The position numbers and the translations under genes are program-made. A stretch of DNA of 64,000 nt from Streptomyces sp. NBC_00358 (GTDB lineage: Bacteria; Actinomycetota; Actinomycetes; Streptomycetales; Streptomycetaceae). The notes beneath the pieces were generated by a model that saw only the letters and a list, made by a program, of their open reading frames with translations, was not told the origin of the DNA and did not search any database. The stretch spans positions 3,534,001 through 3,598,000 of the forward strand of contig NZ_CP107976.1 of assembly GCF_036099295.1 (NCBI RefSeq). Reading direction: 5' to 3'. Positions 7,451-15,856 of this stretch are shown piece by piece. Position 1 is the stretch's first letter. Every line of letters starts with the position of its first letter.

Positions 7451-8332
7451 ATGAGCAGGCCCTATACCTTCGTTCCGCCCGCCGGCGTCCGCGCCTATCG
7501 GCTGTCGACCGCGCGCGGCGAGTTCGCCGTGCTCGACGCCGTGCCGGACGGCGGGTCCAAGGGGACCGCCTTGCTGCTGCCGGGCTTCACCGGGAGCAAG
7601 GAGGACTTCATCGCGCTGCACGCGCCGTTGGCGGCGGCGGGGTACCGGACGGTGGCCGTGGACGGGCGCGGACAGTTCGAGAGCGAGGGCCCGAGAGACG
7701 ACGAAACGGCTTACGCGCAGGGCGAGTTGGCGCAGGACGTACTCGCGCAGGTCGCCGCGGTGGGCGAGCCCGTGCACCTTCTGGGACACTCGCTCGGCGG
7801 CCAGATCGCCCGCGCCGCGGTGCTGGTCGACCCGTCGCCGTTCCTCTCCCTGACGCTGATGGCCTCCGGCCCCGCCCAGATCTCCACGCCGCAGCAGCAG
7901 CGCGTCAAACTGCTGCGGGACGCGCTGGCCGTGATGAGCATGGCCGAGGTGTGGGATGCCATCCGGGCGATGGAGTCGCCGGAGGAGACCGACACGGGCG
8001 GGCTCGACGCGGGGCTCGACGACCTCGCCGACCTGCGCCGCCGCTGGCTCGCCAACAGTCCCGCCCAGCTCGTCGCCACGGGCCGCCAGCTCTGCGAAGA
8101 GCCCGACCGCGTCGCCGAACTGGCCGCCGTCCCCCTCCCGAAGCACGTGATATCCGGGGAACGCGACGACACCTGGTCGGTCTCCCTGCTGGACGGGATG
8201 GCCCTACGACTGGACGCGCACCGCACGGTCGTCGAGGGCGCGGAGCACTCCCCGAACGCCGATCAGCCCCTGGAGACCGCCCACGCCCTCGCCGGCTTCT
8301 GGGACAGCACGGGCACGAACCCCGCCCCCTGA
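7451..8332 (+). CDS. alpha/beta-fold hydrolase
   Basis: A 293-aa alpha/beta hydrolase with the oxyanion motif PGFTGSKEDF (from about residue 49), the nucleophile elbow GHSLGG (about 113-118), the acid in SGERDDTW and the His in EGAEHSPN. The triad is therefore complete. It lacks a signal peptide and is likely cytoplasmic; the substrate is unknown. It is unrelated in detail to the hydrolase at 255-1244, with a different N-terminus and cap. The gene stands alone between the 44-bp repeat and a MITE. Confidence 0.88.
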   Translation: MSRPYTFVPPAGVRAYRLSTARGEFAVLDAVPDGGSKGTALLLPGFTGSKEDFIALHAPLAAAGYRTVAVDGRGQFESEGPRDDETAYAQGELAQDVLAQVAAVGEPVHLLGHSLGGQIARAAVLVDPSPFLSLTLMASGPAQISTPQQQRVKLLRDALAVMSMAEVWDAIRAMESPEETDTGGLDAGLDDLADLRRRWLANSPAQLVATGRQLCEEPDRVAELAAVPLPKHVISGERDDTWSVSLLDGMALRLDAHRTVVEGAEHSPNADQPLETAHALAGFWDSTGTNPAP

Positions 8333-8428
8333 TCCGGACGACAGCCCCAGCCACCAGCGGCCACCACTACCGCGCCCGCACACCGGCTCCTGCCGGTCCG
8401 ACCAGTACTGACGGCGCCGCCGGCACTG

Positions 8429-8640
8429 CTAGGGCGTGTTTCGAAAGTAGCGTCGTCCGCCCGGAGGGCGGGGCTCGCGGCGTCTGGTGCGGTGCATCGC
8501 AAGGCGGAGGGTCGTCCGCGTACTGGGCGTACTCGGGCGATCCCGACAACGCGGCGTGGGGGTCCCCCCTGCTCGAAGAGCTTGGGGGAGTGCCGTGCCA
8601 GGCGTCGCGAGCCAGACGGGACTTTCGAAACACGCCCTAG
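8429..8640. mobile_element. 212-bp MITE with 20-bp terminal inverted repeats
   Basis: CTAGGGCGTGTTTCGAAAGT at 8429-8448 is repeated as its exact reverse complement at 8621-8640. The inner ends read TA-GGGCG and CGCCC-TA, so the target duplication is TA, as for IS630/Tc1-type transposases. There is no transposase gene; the interior contains a further imperfect inverted repeat (GGGGGTCCCCCCTGCTCGAA region). The right end abuts the stop codon of the NYN gene. Frames running across it are spurious. Confidence 0.85.
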
Positions 8641-9542
8641 TACTGCGCCTGCAGGTGCTCCCAGAAGCCGTCCCGCAGGGCGCGGCGCAGGTCCGACTGT
8701 CCGCGCAGGGAGTACTGGAGCAGTCCCTCGGCCTCGACCAGCAGGTCCTGGTCCACGGAGCCGGGGAGGTAGGGATGACCGGGAAGCAGTTCCACCAGGG
8801 ATTCGCGGCCCCGTGCGGCCAGCCACTTCGCGGCGATCTGCGCGCCCACGAAACGCACGTCCTCCCGCGTGGGCCGGACCGCCGCCGTCGGGTCGTACGA
8901 CTGGGCGGTCCGTCTGGCCACGTACGGCTTGAAGAAGTCGAGGTCGAGCGTGCGCTGGCTGTCGACCTCCCAGAGCAGCGGCTCGGCCTGGTTGCGGCCC
9001 TCGGGCGCCTCGATGCCCCAGAGGTGGACCCGGGCGCCGTAGCCCTGCGCCGCCTCGACCGCGGAGACGAGATCCTCGTCGCCGCCGAGCAGCGCCGCGT
9101 CGCTGATGGCACGATGCCGGGCGAGGGATTCAAGGTCCGACCTGATGATCGAATCGACGCCCTTTTGCTGGTTGTTGGCGTTCAGGTTGCCCAACCGGAC
9201 CTTCACGTCCGGGAGTTCGGCGATCGACTGCTGCTCCGCGGTGTGGATGCGGCGCCGCGCCCCGTCGTACCAGTAGACGCGCAGCAACCGGCTGTCCGCG
9301 AAGATCGTGCGGGCCCGGTCGATGAGCGCCTCGATGAGGCCCTCGGTGTCCAGGTCGAACGAACGGCGGTCCTCCGTGCCGGCGACGAGCCGCCCCGCGG
9401 CCGCGTACAGATAGCCGGCGTCGACGAAGATCGCGTGGGTGGAGGGGGTCTTCGCGACCTCGGCGAGCATGCGCTGGAGCAGCTCGTTCGTACGGTCTAT
9501 GCGGGCGGCGAGCGCCGCGTGGTCGTCGTTCATCAATGCCAT
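8637..9542 (-). CDS. NYN (PIN-like) domain protein
   Basis: A 301-aa protein with a NYN nuclease-like fold. Conserved acidic positions are visible in IFVDAGYLY (near residue 38), KGVDSIIRSDL and LLGGDEDLVSA, the metal-binding set of PIN/NYN nucleases. The C-terminal third (from about 210) is a separate helical domain. An RNA-directed nuclease role is an inference from the family. The start is uncertain: ATG 9542, ATG 9533 and GTG 9557 are all in frame and none has a strong ribosome site. The TAG stop at 8637-8639 uses the TA target duplication and the first base of the adjacent MITE. Confidence 0.82.
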   Translation of the reverse strand: MALMNDDHAALAARIDRTNELLQRMLAEVAKTPSTHAIFVDAGYLYAAAGRLVAGTEDRRSFDLDTEGLIEALIDRARTIFADSRLLRVYWYDGARRRIHTAEQQSIAELPDVKVRLGNLNANNQQKGVDSIIRSDLESLARHRAISDAALLGGDEDLVSAVEAAQGYGARVHLWGIEAPEGRNQAEPLLWEVDSQRTLDLDFFKPYVARRTAQSYDPTAAVRPTREDVRFVGAQIAAKWLAARGRESLVELLPGHPYLPGSVDQDLLVEAEGLLQYSLRGQSDLRRALRDGFWEHLQAQY

Positions 9543-9759
9543 TGTCCCGGCGGTCACGCTGCGAACACAACTGGCGTCGTTCAGTCTCCGCCACCCGGCC
9601 TACCCGCCGGTAATTAGGTTCTCGAAAAATTTCCTTAGCGTAGGGAATGTTTGTAACACGCATCCCGTTGAATCGGTGTAAGAGCGAGGCAGAGGTGCCT
9701 CGCCCTTGCACATACAAGTAGTTCTCCTCAGGAGGATGACCAGACGAAGGGAGAAGCCC
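9543..9759. promoter_or_regulatory. divergent promoter region with leader hairpin
   Basis: 9610-9660 is strikingly AT-rich for this genome (for example GGTAATTAGGTTC, AAAAATTTCCTTAGCGTAGG) and should hold promoters for the NYN gene and for the 50-aa gene. An 8-bp hairpin (GCGAGGCA / TGCCTCGC, 9684-9703) lies in the expected leader of the small gene. Confidence 0.45.
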
Positions 9760-9912
9760 ATGCGCTTCGAAATCATGCGACTCGACGATGTCGACGGCAC
9801 GCCCGTGGACAGCACTGTCGTAGACGCCGCCTCCGTCAATCGGATCGTTCAGCAGGCCGCCGCCATCGGGCAGCGACTGTGGATCCGCCCGGCCGACACA
9901 ACCGCTTCGTAA
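9760..9912 (+). CDS. conserved small protein, 50 aa
   Basis: ATG at 9760 with GAAGGGAG upstream encodes a 50-residue soluble protein beginning MRFEIMRLDDVDG and ending IRPADTTAS. I recognise the sequence as a conserved Streptomyces small protein but know no function. An ATG at 9736 is rejected because the only ribosome site, CAGGAGG, abuts it directly. The gene has its own AT-rich promoter region and a strong downstream hairpin, which suggests it is expressed. Confidence 0.75.
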   Translation: MRFEIMRLDDVDGTPVDSTVVDAASVNRIVQQAAAIGQRLWIRPADTTAS

Positions 9913-10001
9913 CACGACGATCATCCGCTTCGCCGTACGAGGACGCACCGAACGCGCCTCGTAGCGCCGGGCGTCGCGGACCGCAGACGCTTCACAGACT
10001 T

Positions 10002-10038
10002 CAGAGCCCCGCACGGCATGATGCCGTGCGGGGCTCTG
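10002..10038. terminator. 18-bp perfect hairpin between convergent genes
   Basis: CAGAGCCCCGCACGGCAT at 10002-10019 and its exact complement at 10021-10038 flank one base. It lies between the 50-aa gene and the end of marC. Confidence 0.8.
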
Positions 10039-10116
10039 CGTGTCCGGCCGCGGCGGCGAACCGCCCCGGACCGCCGGAAGAGGCCGTCCACTCCCCGGAA
10101 TGCCCGGAGGGAACGG

Positions 10117-10722
10117 TCAGCTCCCCTGGATCACCTGTGTGACGCCGTTGATGATCTGCTGCACCGCGATGGCGGAGAGCATCATCCCCGCGAGCCGGGT
10201 CACCAGCACCACGCCCCCGTCCTTGATGACGCGGATGATCAGCAGCGAGTAGCGCATCACCACCCACAGCACGACATGGATCGCGAGGATGGCCGTCCAC
10301 AGCGACACCTGCGTGGCGACGGTGTCGGCCTTCTGGACCGCCAGGATCACGGACACGATCGCGCCGGGCCCGGCGAGCAGCGGCATGCCCAGGGGTACGA
10401 GGGCGACGTTGACGTCCTTGGTCTGCTTCGGCTCGTCCGTCTTCCCGGTCAGCAGGTCGAGGGCGATGAGCAGGAGCAGCAGTCCGCCCGCGATCATCAG
10501 GGCGGGCACGGAGACATGCAGGTAGTCCAGGATCTGGTGCCCGAGGAGCCCGAAGACGGTGATGACGCCGCCGGCCACACAGACCGCCTGGAAGGCCATC
10601 CGGCGCTGCACCCTGGCCGGGCGGCCCGCGGTGAGCGCCAGGAAGATCGGGGTGATCCCAGGGGGATCCATGATGACGAAGAGCGTGACGAAGAGGGAGC
10701 CGAAGACGGCGACGTCGAACAT
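10117..10722 (-). CDS. MarC-family integral membrane protein
   Basis: A 201-aa protein with six hydrophobic segments and the MarC signatures VIMDPPGITPIFLALT near the N-terminus and LVPLGMPLLAGPGAIVSV in the middle. MarC/UPF0056 proteins are inner-membrane proteins of unclear transport role; the old multiple-antibiotic-resistance claim for E. coli MarC is not supported. The start at 10722 (MFDVAVFGSLFVTLF) is chosen because family members begin directly with the first membrane helix; the frame extending to 10776 adds a non-conserved stretch. Confidence 0.9.
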   Translation of the reverse strand: MFDVAVFGSLFVTLFVIMDPPGITPIFLALTAGRPARVQRRMAFQAVCVAGGVITVFGLLGHQILDYLHVSVPALMIAGGLLLLLIALDLLTGKTDEPKQTKDVNVALVPLGMPLLAGPGAIVSVILAVQKADTVATQVSLWTAILAIHVVLWVVMRYSLLIIRVIKDGGVVLVTRLAGMMLSAIAVQQIINGVTQVIQGS

Positions 10723-11285
10723 GGTGAAGAGAAGCCTTGCGAAGTGGTGGAAAGGGTGGACGGGTCTTCCGGCCACCGCTGCGGGCAGTGGTTCCGCGAG
10801 GCGGAACGGGGAGGCGCGACCGGCGGCGCCGGGTGCCGGGAACGGGCCGGCGAGCAGGGTCGCGGCCGGGCTCGGGACGGACGCGCGCGCTCACGGGGCG
10901 CGCCGGGCCGGGTTCGCGGGTCCGTCCGTACCCGTGCGACCGGAGCGGACGCGGGTGTCGGTGGTCGCGCCGGCCGACGTGGTGGGCGTCCTACGACACC
11001 GGCCCGGTTCGCACGGGCCTCACCACGCGAACGCCGCGAGTACGAGTACGAGCCCGACAACTGGAGGCCGACGACACGGACCGTCGGACACCGGCCTTGG
11101 GACACGGGCCTTCGGACACGGGCCTGACGACCCACCCGGAACCTGAAGCACGGCCCCGGTCCGCACGGACCTCGTGACGCCGACACGTCGGCACGTCGGC
11201 ACCGGCACCGGCACCGGCGTGGGCACCAACGCGGGCGCCGTCACGGGCGCGAAGGAACCGGTCCCGGCAGGGAACGTCCGGGGAT
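10723..11285. other. gene-free GC-rich stretch with low-complexity motifs
   Basis: All six frames look artefactual (Arg/Gly/Pro-rich). The stretch contains short recurrences of ACGGGCCT/ACACGGGCC around 10990-11130 and a GTCGGCACC/GGCACC hexamer-like run at 11180-11230. It separates the starts and ends of two minus-strand genes (PHP gene upstream, marC downstream). I see nothing else in it. Confidence 0.5.
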
Positions 11286-12143
11286 TCAGACTCCGCCCGC
11301 GCCCGGTACCGGGAACGCCCCGGTGGCACGGCGGGTGATCTCCCCGTAGACCTCGGGGTCGGTCGTGAACTCCCCGAGCACACAGGTCTTGCGGCTGCCG
11401 TGATAGTCGGACGAGCCCGTGGTCAGCAGCCCCAGCTCGGAGGCCAGACCGCGCAGCCGTGCCCGGGTGGCCGGCTCGTGGTCCATGTGGTCCACCTCGA
11501 TGCCGTCGAGTCCGGCGGTGGCGAGCTCCGCGATCACCGACTCCGGCACGGTGCGGCCCCGCTTGGCGGCGGCCGGGTGTGCGAGGACGGTGACGCCTCC
11601 GGCCCCCTTGACCAGCCGGATCGCCTCGAAGGGGTCGGTCTCGTGCTTGGGGACGTAGGCGCGGCCGCCGTCGGCGAGCCACTCCTCGGTGAAGGCGGCC
11701 GAGACGCTGTCGACGACACCCAGCTCGACCAGGGCGGAGGCGATGTGCGGGCGCCCGACCGATCCGTCGCCCGCGATGCGCGCCACCTGCTCCCAGCTGA
11801 TCGGCACGCCGATCTCCCGGAGCCTGGCGATCATGCTCTGGGCGCGCGGCACCCGGTCGTCCCGCACCAGTTCGCGCTCGGCGAGCAGTGCGGGCTCCTC
11901 GGGGTCGAAGAGGTAGGCCAGCATGTGCATGCTGATGCCGTCGATCCGGCAGGAGAGTTCCGCACCCGTGACGAGGGTGAGCCCCTCGGGCAGGGCGGCG
12001 ATCGCCTCGGAGTATCCGCGGGTGGTGTCGTGGTCGGTCAGCGCGACGACGTCCAGACCGGCGGCGGCCGCGTTGCGCACCAGCCCGGCCGGGGTGTCCG
12101 TACCGTCGGAGGCTGTGGAGTGGGCGTGCAGATCGATGCGCAC
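11286..12143 (-). CDS. PHP-domain phosphoesterase
   Basis: A 285-aa metal-dependent phosphoesterase of the PHP family. The metal ligands appear in order: DLHAHSTASDG (residues 4-14), LTDHDTTRGY, GAELSC, GRPHIASAL, VLAHPAA and, near the end, GSSDYHGS. This set resembles the 3',5'-nucleoside bisphosphate (pAp) phosphatase and oligoribonuclease-like PHP enzymes, so nucleotide salvage or RNA end-processing is likely. The start is GTG at 12143 with TGGAG about 8 nt upstream. It stands alone, with repeat arrays or low-complexity DNA on both sides. Confidence 0.88.
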   Translation of the reverse strand: MRIDLHAHSTASDGTDTPAGLVRNAAAAGLDVVALTDHDTTRGYSEAIAALPEGLTLVTGAELSCRIDGISMHMLAYLFDPEEPALLAERELVRDDRVPRAQSMIARLREIGVPISWEQVARIAGDGSVGRPHIASALVELGVVDSVSAAFTEEWLADGGRAYVPKHETDPFEAIRLVKGAGGVTVLAHPAAAKRGRTVPESVIAELATAGLDGIEVDHMDHEPATRARLRGLASELGLLTTGSSDYHGSRKTCVLGEFTTDPEVYGEITRRATGAFPVPGAGGV

Positions 12144-12238
12144 TACGCGGACTCCAGGCGGTGACGGAACGAACGGGGACGCTCAAGGATAACGGGAATC
12201 CGGGCCCCTCTTGTCACACCCGCACCCACCGAGCACCC

Positions 12239-12500
12239 CCTACCGACCCGCCCCGCACCGGGCACGCGCGGAAGCACTACCGACCCCGGCCGTCCCGCCC
12301 CGCACCGGGCACGCACGGGAGCACTACCGACCTCTACCGTCCCGCCCTACACCGAGCACGCACGGGAGCACCACCCACCCCAGCCGTCCCGCCCCGCACC
12401 GGGCACATGCGGAAAGCGCTACCGACCCGCCCCACACCACACGGGGCGCACGCGAGAACGCCGCCGACCCGCCCCGCACCGGGCGCGCGGGAGCGCTACG
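12239..12500. repeat. imperfect 47-bp minisatellite, six copies
   Basis: A motif around CCCGCCCCGCACCGGGCAC recurs with the CGCACC-equivalent at 12254, 12301, 12348, 12395, 12433 and 12475, spacings of 47, 47, 47, 38 and 42 bp. Intervening sequence (ACGGGAGCACTACCGACC-like) also repeats. It fills the space between the PHP gene and the end of the zinc-ribbon gene, and its last copy overlaps the latter's final codons. Confidence 0.85.
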
Positions 12501-13137
12501 GCCCCAGGATGCGCGGGGACAGCGCGCCGCACGGCAGCAGGTCCACTTCCGCGCCGGCGTCGCGCAGATCCGTCAGGACCAGTTCGTCGTACATGAGCAG
12601 TCCGGTCTGCTCGGGCCACACGACGGCCCACAGCCACAGCCCGCGCGCCTCGCCCGCGAAGACGGCACGGTCGTCGGGAGAGCTGGAGACATGCCAGAGC
12701 GGGGTGGGCCGGCCGGCCGCGAGGACCTTGGCCTGAGGCGGCTTCTCGACGCTCATGTACGGGCCGGGATCGGGTCCGTCCATGCCCGCGTACCGCGCGC
12801 CGAGACCGACGCCCAGTTCCTCGGCGATCAGGATCAGCTCACCCATGCCGCCCAGCGGTCCGGGCCCCGAGCAGGCGACCGCGGTGGCCCTGCCACCGCT
12901 GCGGTCGTCCCCCGCGAACGCCACTCCGGTGAACAGCCAGCCGACGGGAAGCGGCCACGGCATCCACACCGGCACCCGCGCACGGTGCACGACCACACTG
13001 AGGCCCTCGACACTGGGCGGGATCACGGGCTGCAGCGGATGCACCGTGCCGTGCACGGCGCACTGCCAGGAGTCGGCAAAGAGGCCGGGAGCCCTGACCC
13101 GGCCACCACACTTCGGGCAACTGGGTTCGCCCCTCAT
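12496..13137 (-). CDS. zinc-ribbon protein (DUF6758-like)
   Basis: A 213-aa protein that begins MRGEPSCPKCGGRVRAPG and has Cys/His pairs (CPKC, then DSWQCAVHG) forming a likely zinc ribbon in the first 35 residues. The rest is a conserved, Trp- and Gly-rich domain (WMPWPLPVGWLFTGVAFAG; LWLWAVVWPEQ) with no motif I can assign. From memory it corresponds to the Streptomyces DUF6758 group. The start at 13137 is favoured over 13146 by family pattern. Function unknown. Confidence 0.75.
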   Translation of the reverse strand: MRGEPSCPKCGGRVRAPGLFADSWQCAVHGTVHPLQPVIPPSVEGLSVVVHRARVPVWMPWPLPVGWLFTGVAFAGDDRSGGRATAVACSGPGPLGGMGELILIAEELGVGLGARYAGMDGPDPGPYMSVEKPPQAKVLAAGRPTPLWHVSSSPDDRAVFAGEARGLWLWAVVWPEQTGLLMYDELVLTDLRDAGAEVDLLPCGALSPRILGP

Positions 13138-13299
13138 AGGGCCCAACGGTCCTCCCCGTCCTTCGCCGCGTCAAGGACGATCACCCGTCCGGCGTGTGCC
13201 TGTCATGACAAAAACTACGTGCACCTTGCATTAATTAGCCGATCTAACTTATTGTGTGTATAAGGCAACGATCCAGTCGGTGACAGTGGAGGAGCGGGC
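13138..13299 (+). promoter_or_regulatory. AT-rich promoter region of the MFS gene
   Basis: 13225-13265 (GCATTAATTAGCCG, CTTATTGTGTGTATAAGG) is far more AT-rich than its surroundings and contains the palindrome TTAATTA-like core, a candidate operator. GGAGGAG precedes the ATG at 13300 at good spacing. A dedicated repressor gene is not adjacent. Confidence 0.45.
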
Positions 13300-14553
13300 A
13301 TGATCAACAGTACGGAAGGCCCCGCGGAGGGGGATGCGTTCGACGCCGGCGCGGGCAGCATCCTGCGCCAGCCGAGGGCCGTCTGGGCGACCGCCGGGGC
13401 GTCCGTCGTCGCCTTCATGGGCATCGGGCTCGTCGACCCGATCCTGCCGTCCATCGCCCGGGGACTCGACGCCACACCCGGCCAGGTGTCCCTGCTCTTC
13501 ACCTCGTACTTCCTGATCACCGCCGTCGCGATGCTGCTGACCGGCTTCGTGTCCAGCCGGATCGGAGGCCGCAGGACCCTGCTGCTCGGCCTCGCGCTGG
13601 TCGTGGTCTTCGCCGGACTCGCCGGCACCTCGGGATCGGTCGGCGAACTCGTCGGCTTCCGGGCCGGCTGGGGCCTCGGCAACGCGTTGTTCGTCTCCAC
13701 CGCCCTCGCGGTCATCGTCGGGGCGGCGGCCGGCGGCAGCGCCGCGGCCATCCTGCTGTACGAGTCCGCGCTCGGCCTCGGCATGGCCTGCGGGCCGCTG
13801 CTCGGCGCCCTGCTCGGCAACGCGAGCTGGCGCTACCCGTTCTTCGGCACCGCGTTCCTGATGGCGATCGGCTTCCTGTGCATCACGGCGTTCCTGAAGG
13901 AGCAGCCGAAGCCCGCCCGCAAGACCTCACTGCTCGACCCGCTGCGCGCCCTCGGACACGGGGGCCTCGCCTCCGCCGCGACGTCCGCCTTCTTCTACAA
14001 CTACACGTTCTTCACCGTGCTGGCCTTCACCCCGTTCGTGCTGAACATGACGCCGTACAAATCCGGCGCGGTGTTCTTCTGCTGGGGCCTGCTGCTCGCG
14101 GTCTTCTCGGTGATCGTGGCGCCGCGCATGCAGGCACGGTTCGGCTCACTGAAGGTGCTGGGCGGCTCCCTGGTGCTGCTCGCCGCCGATGTGCTCGTCC
14201 TCGGGTACGGGGACCACACCACCGCCGTCGTGTGCACGATCCTGTCCGGCGCCTTCATCGGCGTGAACAACACCGTCTACACGGAGCTGGCTCTCGGGGT
14301 CTCCGACGCCCCGCGCCCGGTGGCCAGCGCCGGCTACAACTTCGTGCGCTGGTTCGCGGCCGCGGCGGCGCCGTACTTCGCCCCGAAGATCGAGGAGTGG
14401 AGCGACATCCATGTCCCGTTCGTGGTCGCGGGGGTCGCCGCGCTGCTCGGCGCGGCGGTGGTCTTCGTCCGGCGGGACGCCCTCACCCACGAAGCGCAGG
14501 AGCTGGAGCCGGCCCACGCCACCGAGGACGGCGTCACGGTCTTCGCCGACTGA
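13300..14553 (+). CDS. MFS transporter, DHA-type drug exporter
   Basis: A 417-aa major facilitator protein with about twelve membrane segments. Features include LVDPILPSIARGL after the first helix (the typical DHA1 opening), the loop-2/3 motif LTGFVSSRIGGRRTLLLG (motif A) and the TM5-like LGMACGPLLGALLG (motif C of exporters). It is therefore a proton-driven antiporter, probably for drugs or metabolites. An N-terminal tail of about 25 residues is hydrophilic. The gene is single, has an AT-rich promoter and is probably inducible. Confidence 0.9.
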   Translation: MINSTEGPAEGDAFDAGAGSILRQPRAVWATAGASVVAFMGIGLVDPILPSIARGLDATPGQVSLLFTSYFLITAVAMLLTGFVSSRIGGRRTLLLGLALVVVFAGLAGTSGSVGELVGFRAGWGLGNALFVSTALAVIVGAAAGGSAAAILLYESALGLGMACGPLLGALLGNASWRYPFFGTAFLMAIGFLCITAFLKEQPKPARKTSLLDPLRALGHGGLASAATSAFFYNYTFFTVLAFTPFVLNMTPYKSGAVFFCWGLLLAVFSVIVAPRMQARFGSLKVLGGSLVLLAADVLVLGYGDHTTAVVCTILSGAFIGVNNTVYTELALGVSDAPRPVASAGYNFVRWFAAAAAPYFAPKIEEWSDIHVPFVVAGVAALLGAAVVFVRRDALTHEAQELEPAHATEDGVTVFAD

Positions 14554-14655
14554 CGGTCTTCGCCGGCCGAGGCCTTCGCCAACCATGGCATTCGCCAACC
14601 GACCCCATGAACAAGGAGATTGACGGGGCGTCACATTCGACGCCGCCGGGCTCGG

Positions 14656-15240
14656 TCAGTCCAGTGGAACGGACTTGCGCAGCGGATCGCGCAGGTCCGT
14701 TCCGCCGTTCAGCCAGCGCTCCTGGAGGGCGCCGGCGCCGTGCACGCGCTTCCAGGCCGCCTCGTTGGGCGTCATCGGGAGCAGCGGCAGGAAACGTACG
14801 GGGTCGGCGGGCTCGTCCAGTTCCAGATCCTCCACCAGACCGCCGGACTCCGACACCAGGACGGAGGTGAACGGTGCGCCGGGCCACAGGGGTTCACCCA
14901 CGTCGAGGGAGGCGCCGGCGGCCACGACCAGGCCCTCGACCTGGGGCGAGGCGGCGAGCACGGCCAGCGGGCGGAGCACCTTGTCGGTGTCGGCACCGGC
15001 CGGACGGACGGAGAGGACCAGCTCGGCGCGCGGCCCCTTCACCGGATCGGCGAGCGCGGCGGTGGGGTCCGCCATCGGCTGGGCGGACATGCCGAGCGTG
15101 GCGTAGCGGACGATGTCGCCCTCGGTGAAGCGCAGCACCTCGATGCGGTCGGTGCCCAGGAAGGTGACCGCGGCCCGCGCGTCGGGTTCGCCCAGCGCGG
15201 AGCGCAAACGGGCCTCGACCAGAGGAAGAACATCAGCCAT
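14656..15240 (-). CDS. suppressor-of-fused (SUFU)-like domain protein
   Basis: A 194-aa soluble protein starting MADVLPLVEARLRSALGEPD. Its pattern (TFLGTDRIEVLRFTEG, RAELVLSVRP, FLPLLPMTPNEAAWKR) fits bacterial proteins annotated with the suppressor-of-fused domain, small proteins often linked to immunity or unknown roles. I am fairly, not fully, sure of the family. The ATG at 15240 has a TATGCT hexamer 6 nt upstream and no ribosome site, so the mRNA is probably leaderless. Confidence 0.7.
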   Translation of the reverse strand: MADVLPLVEARLRSALGEPDARAAVTFLGTDRIEVLRFTEGDIVRYATLGMSAQPMADPTAALADPVKGPRAELVLSVRPAGADTDKVLRPLAVLAASPQVEGLVVAAGASLDVGEPLWPGAPFTSVLVSESGGLVEDLELDEPADPVRFLPLLPMTPNEAAWKRVHGAGALQERWLNGGTDLRDPLRKSVPLD

Positions 15241-15246
15241 GAATCG

Positions 15247-15252
15247 AGCATA
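15247..15252 (-). promoter_or_regulatory. -10 hexamer TATGCT for the SUFU-like gene
   Basis: The hexamer ends 6 nt before the ATG at 15240 on the minus strand; a leaderless start is predicted. Confidence 0.45.
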
Positions 15253-15856
15253 GGCCGCGTCAACTGCGCCACAGTGCACCGGACCCCGGTCAACAACGCG
15301 CAAAGCGGGGACTTGACGTATCGGTGCGCTGATAGTCTTGGCCGCTGGTCGGAGCAGTGCATGACTGAAGGCCCCACCAGGCCCTCATGGCACTGCGGGA
15401 GTTGCTCCCGGGCTCCGACGCTCTGAGACTGATCTGACTCCCCTTCGGAGGGAGACAGACTCCCCTTCGGGGGATGGATCGTCCCTCACGGGGGACCGAC
15501 CGGAGGAGGTGGGGCTGCAATGGACCGAAGTCGACCGTGCAGTACCACCCGCTCTTCCGGTCGCTGAGTCCGTAGCTGGTCCCGCTGGGTTTTCGGCCCC
15601 GCCGGCTGCCGCCTCCCGCAATCGTGTGCATACGTGTCAGCGTTGCCCGGTGCACCACGGAAGAGCGCTTCGTTTCCGCCTGATCTGTCCGATCTGAACC
15701 CCTGATCTGTCTGATCTGAATCAGTAGCGAAGCTGCCACCGCGACGGTGCGGTGCTCCCCGCTTTGTGGACGTGCCAAACATCCGCAGTCAGGACGTCCC
15801 CATTCCGGGTAGTTCCAACCGTCGCCGGCCGCCTCCGTTGCGAAAAGGAGCCTGCC
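15253..15856 (+). promoter_or_regulatory. long region upstream of corA with stacked hairpins and direct repeats
   Basis: About 600 bp without a credible gene. GATAGTC at 15331-15337 resembles a -10 box. At 15437-15478 two similar hairpin-forming units occur side by side (CTCCCCTTCGGAGGGAG, then CTCCCCTTCGGGGGATGG). At 15680-15719 the motif TGATCTGTCYGATCTGAA occurs twice, 22 bp apart. If transcription starts near 15340, corA would have a leader of over 500 nt containing these elements. Confidence 0.4.

Noticed and set aside
8487..9617. 376-codon frame beginning in the MITE
   Set aside because: It joins MITE DNA with antisense of the NYN gene and cannot be a transposase; no DDE motif.
9736..9912. 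ATG 9736 as start of the 50-aa protein
   Set aside because: The CAGGAGG site abuts this ATG with no spacing, whereas ATG 9760 has GAAGGGAG at proper distance.
12211..13263. 350-codon plus-strand frame over the 47-bp repeats
   Set aside because: Repeat-driven frame that continues antisense to the zinc-ribbon gene; no start signal.
15385..15782. Small frames upstream of corA
   Set aside because: They follow hairpins and direct repeats and have no start signal or recognisable sequence.
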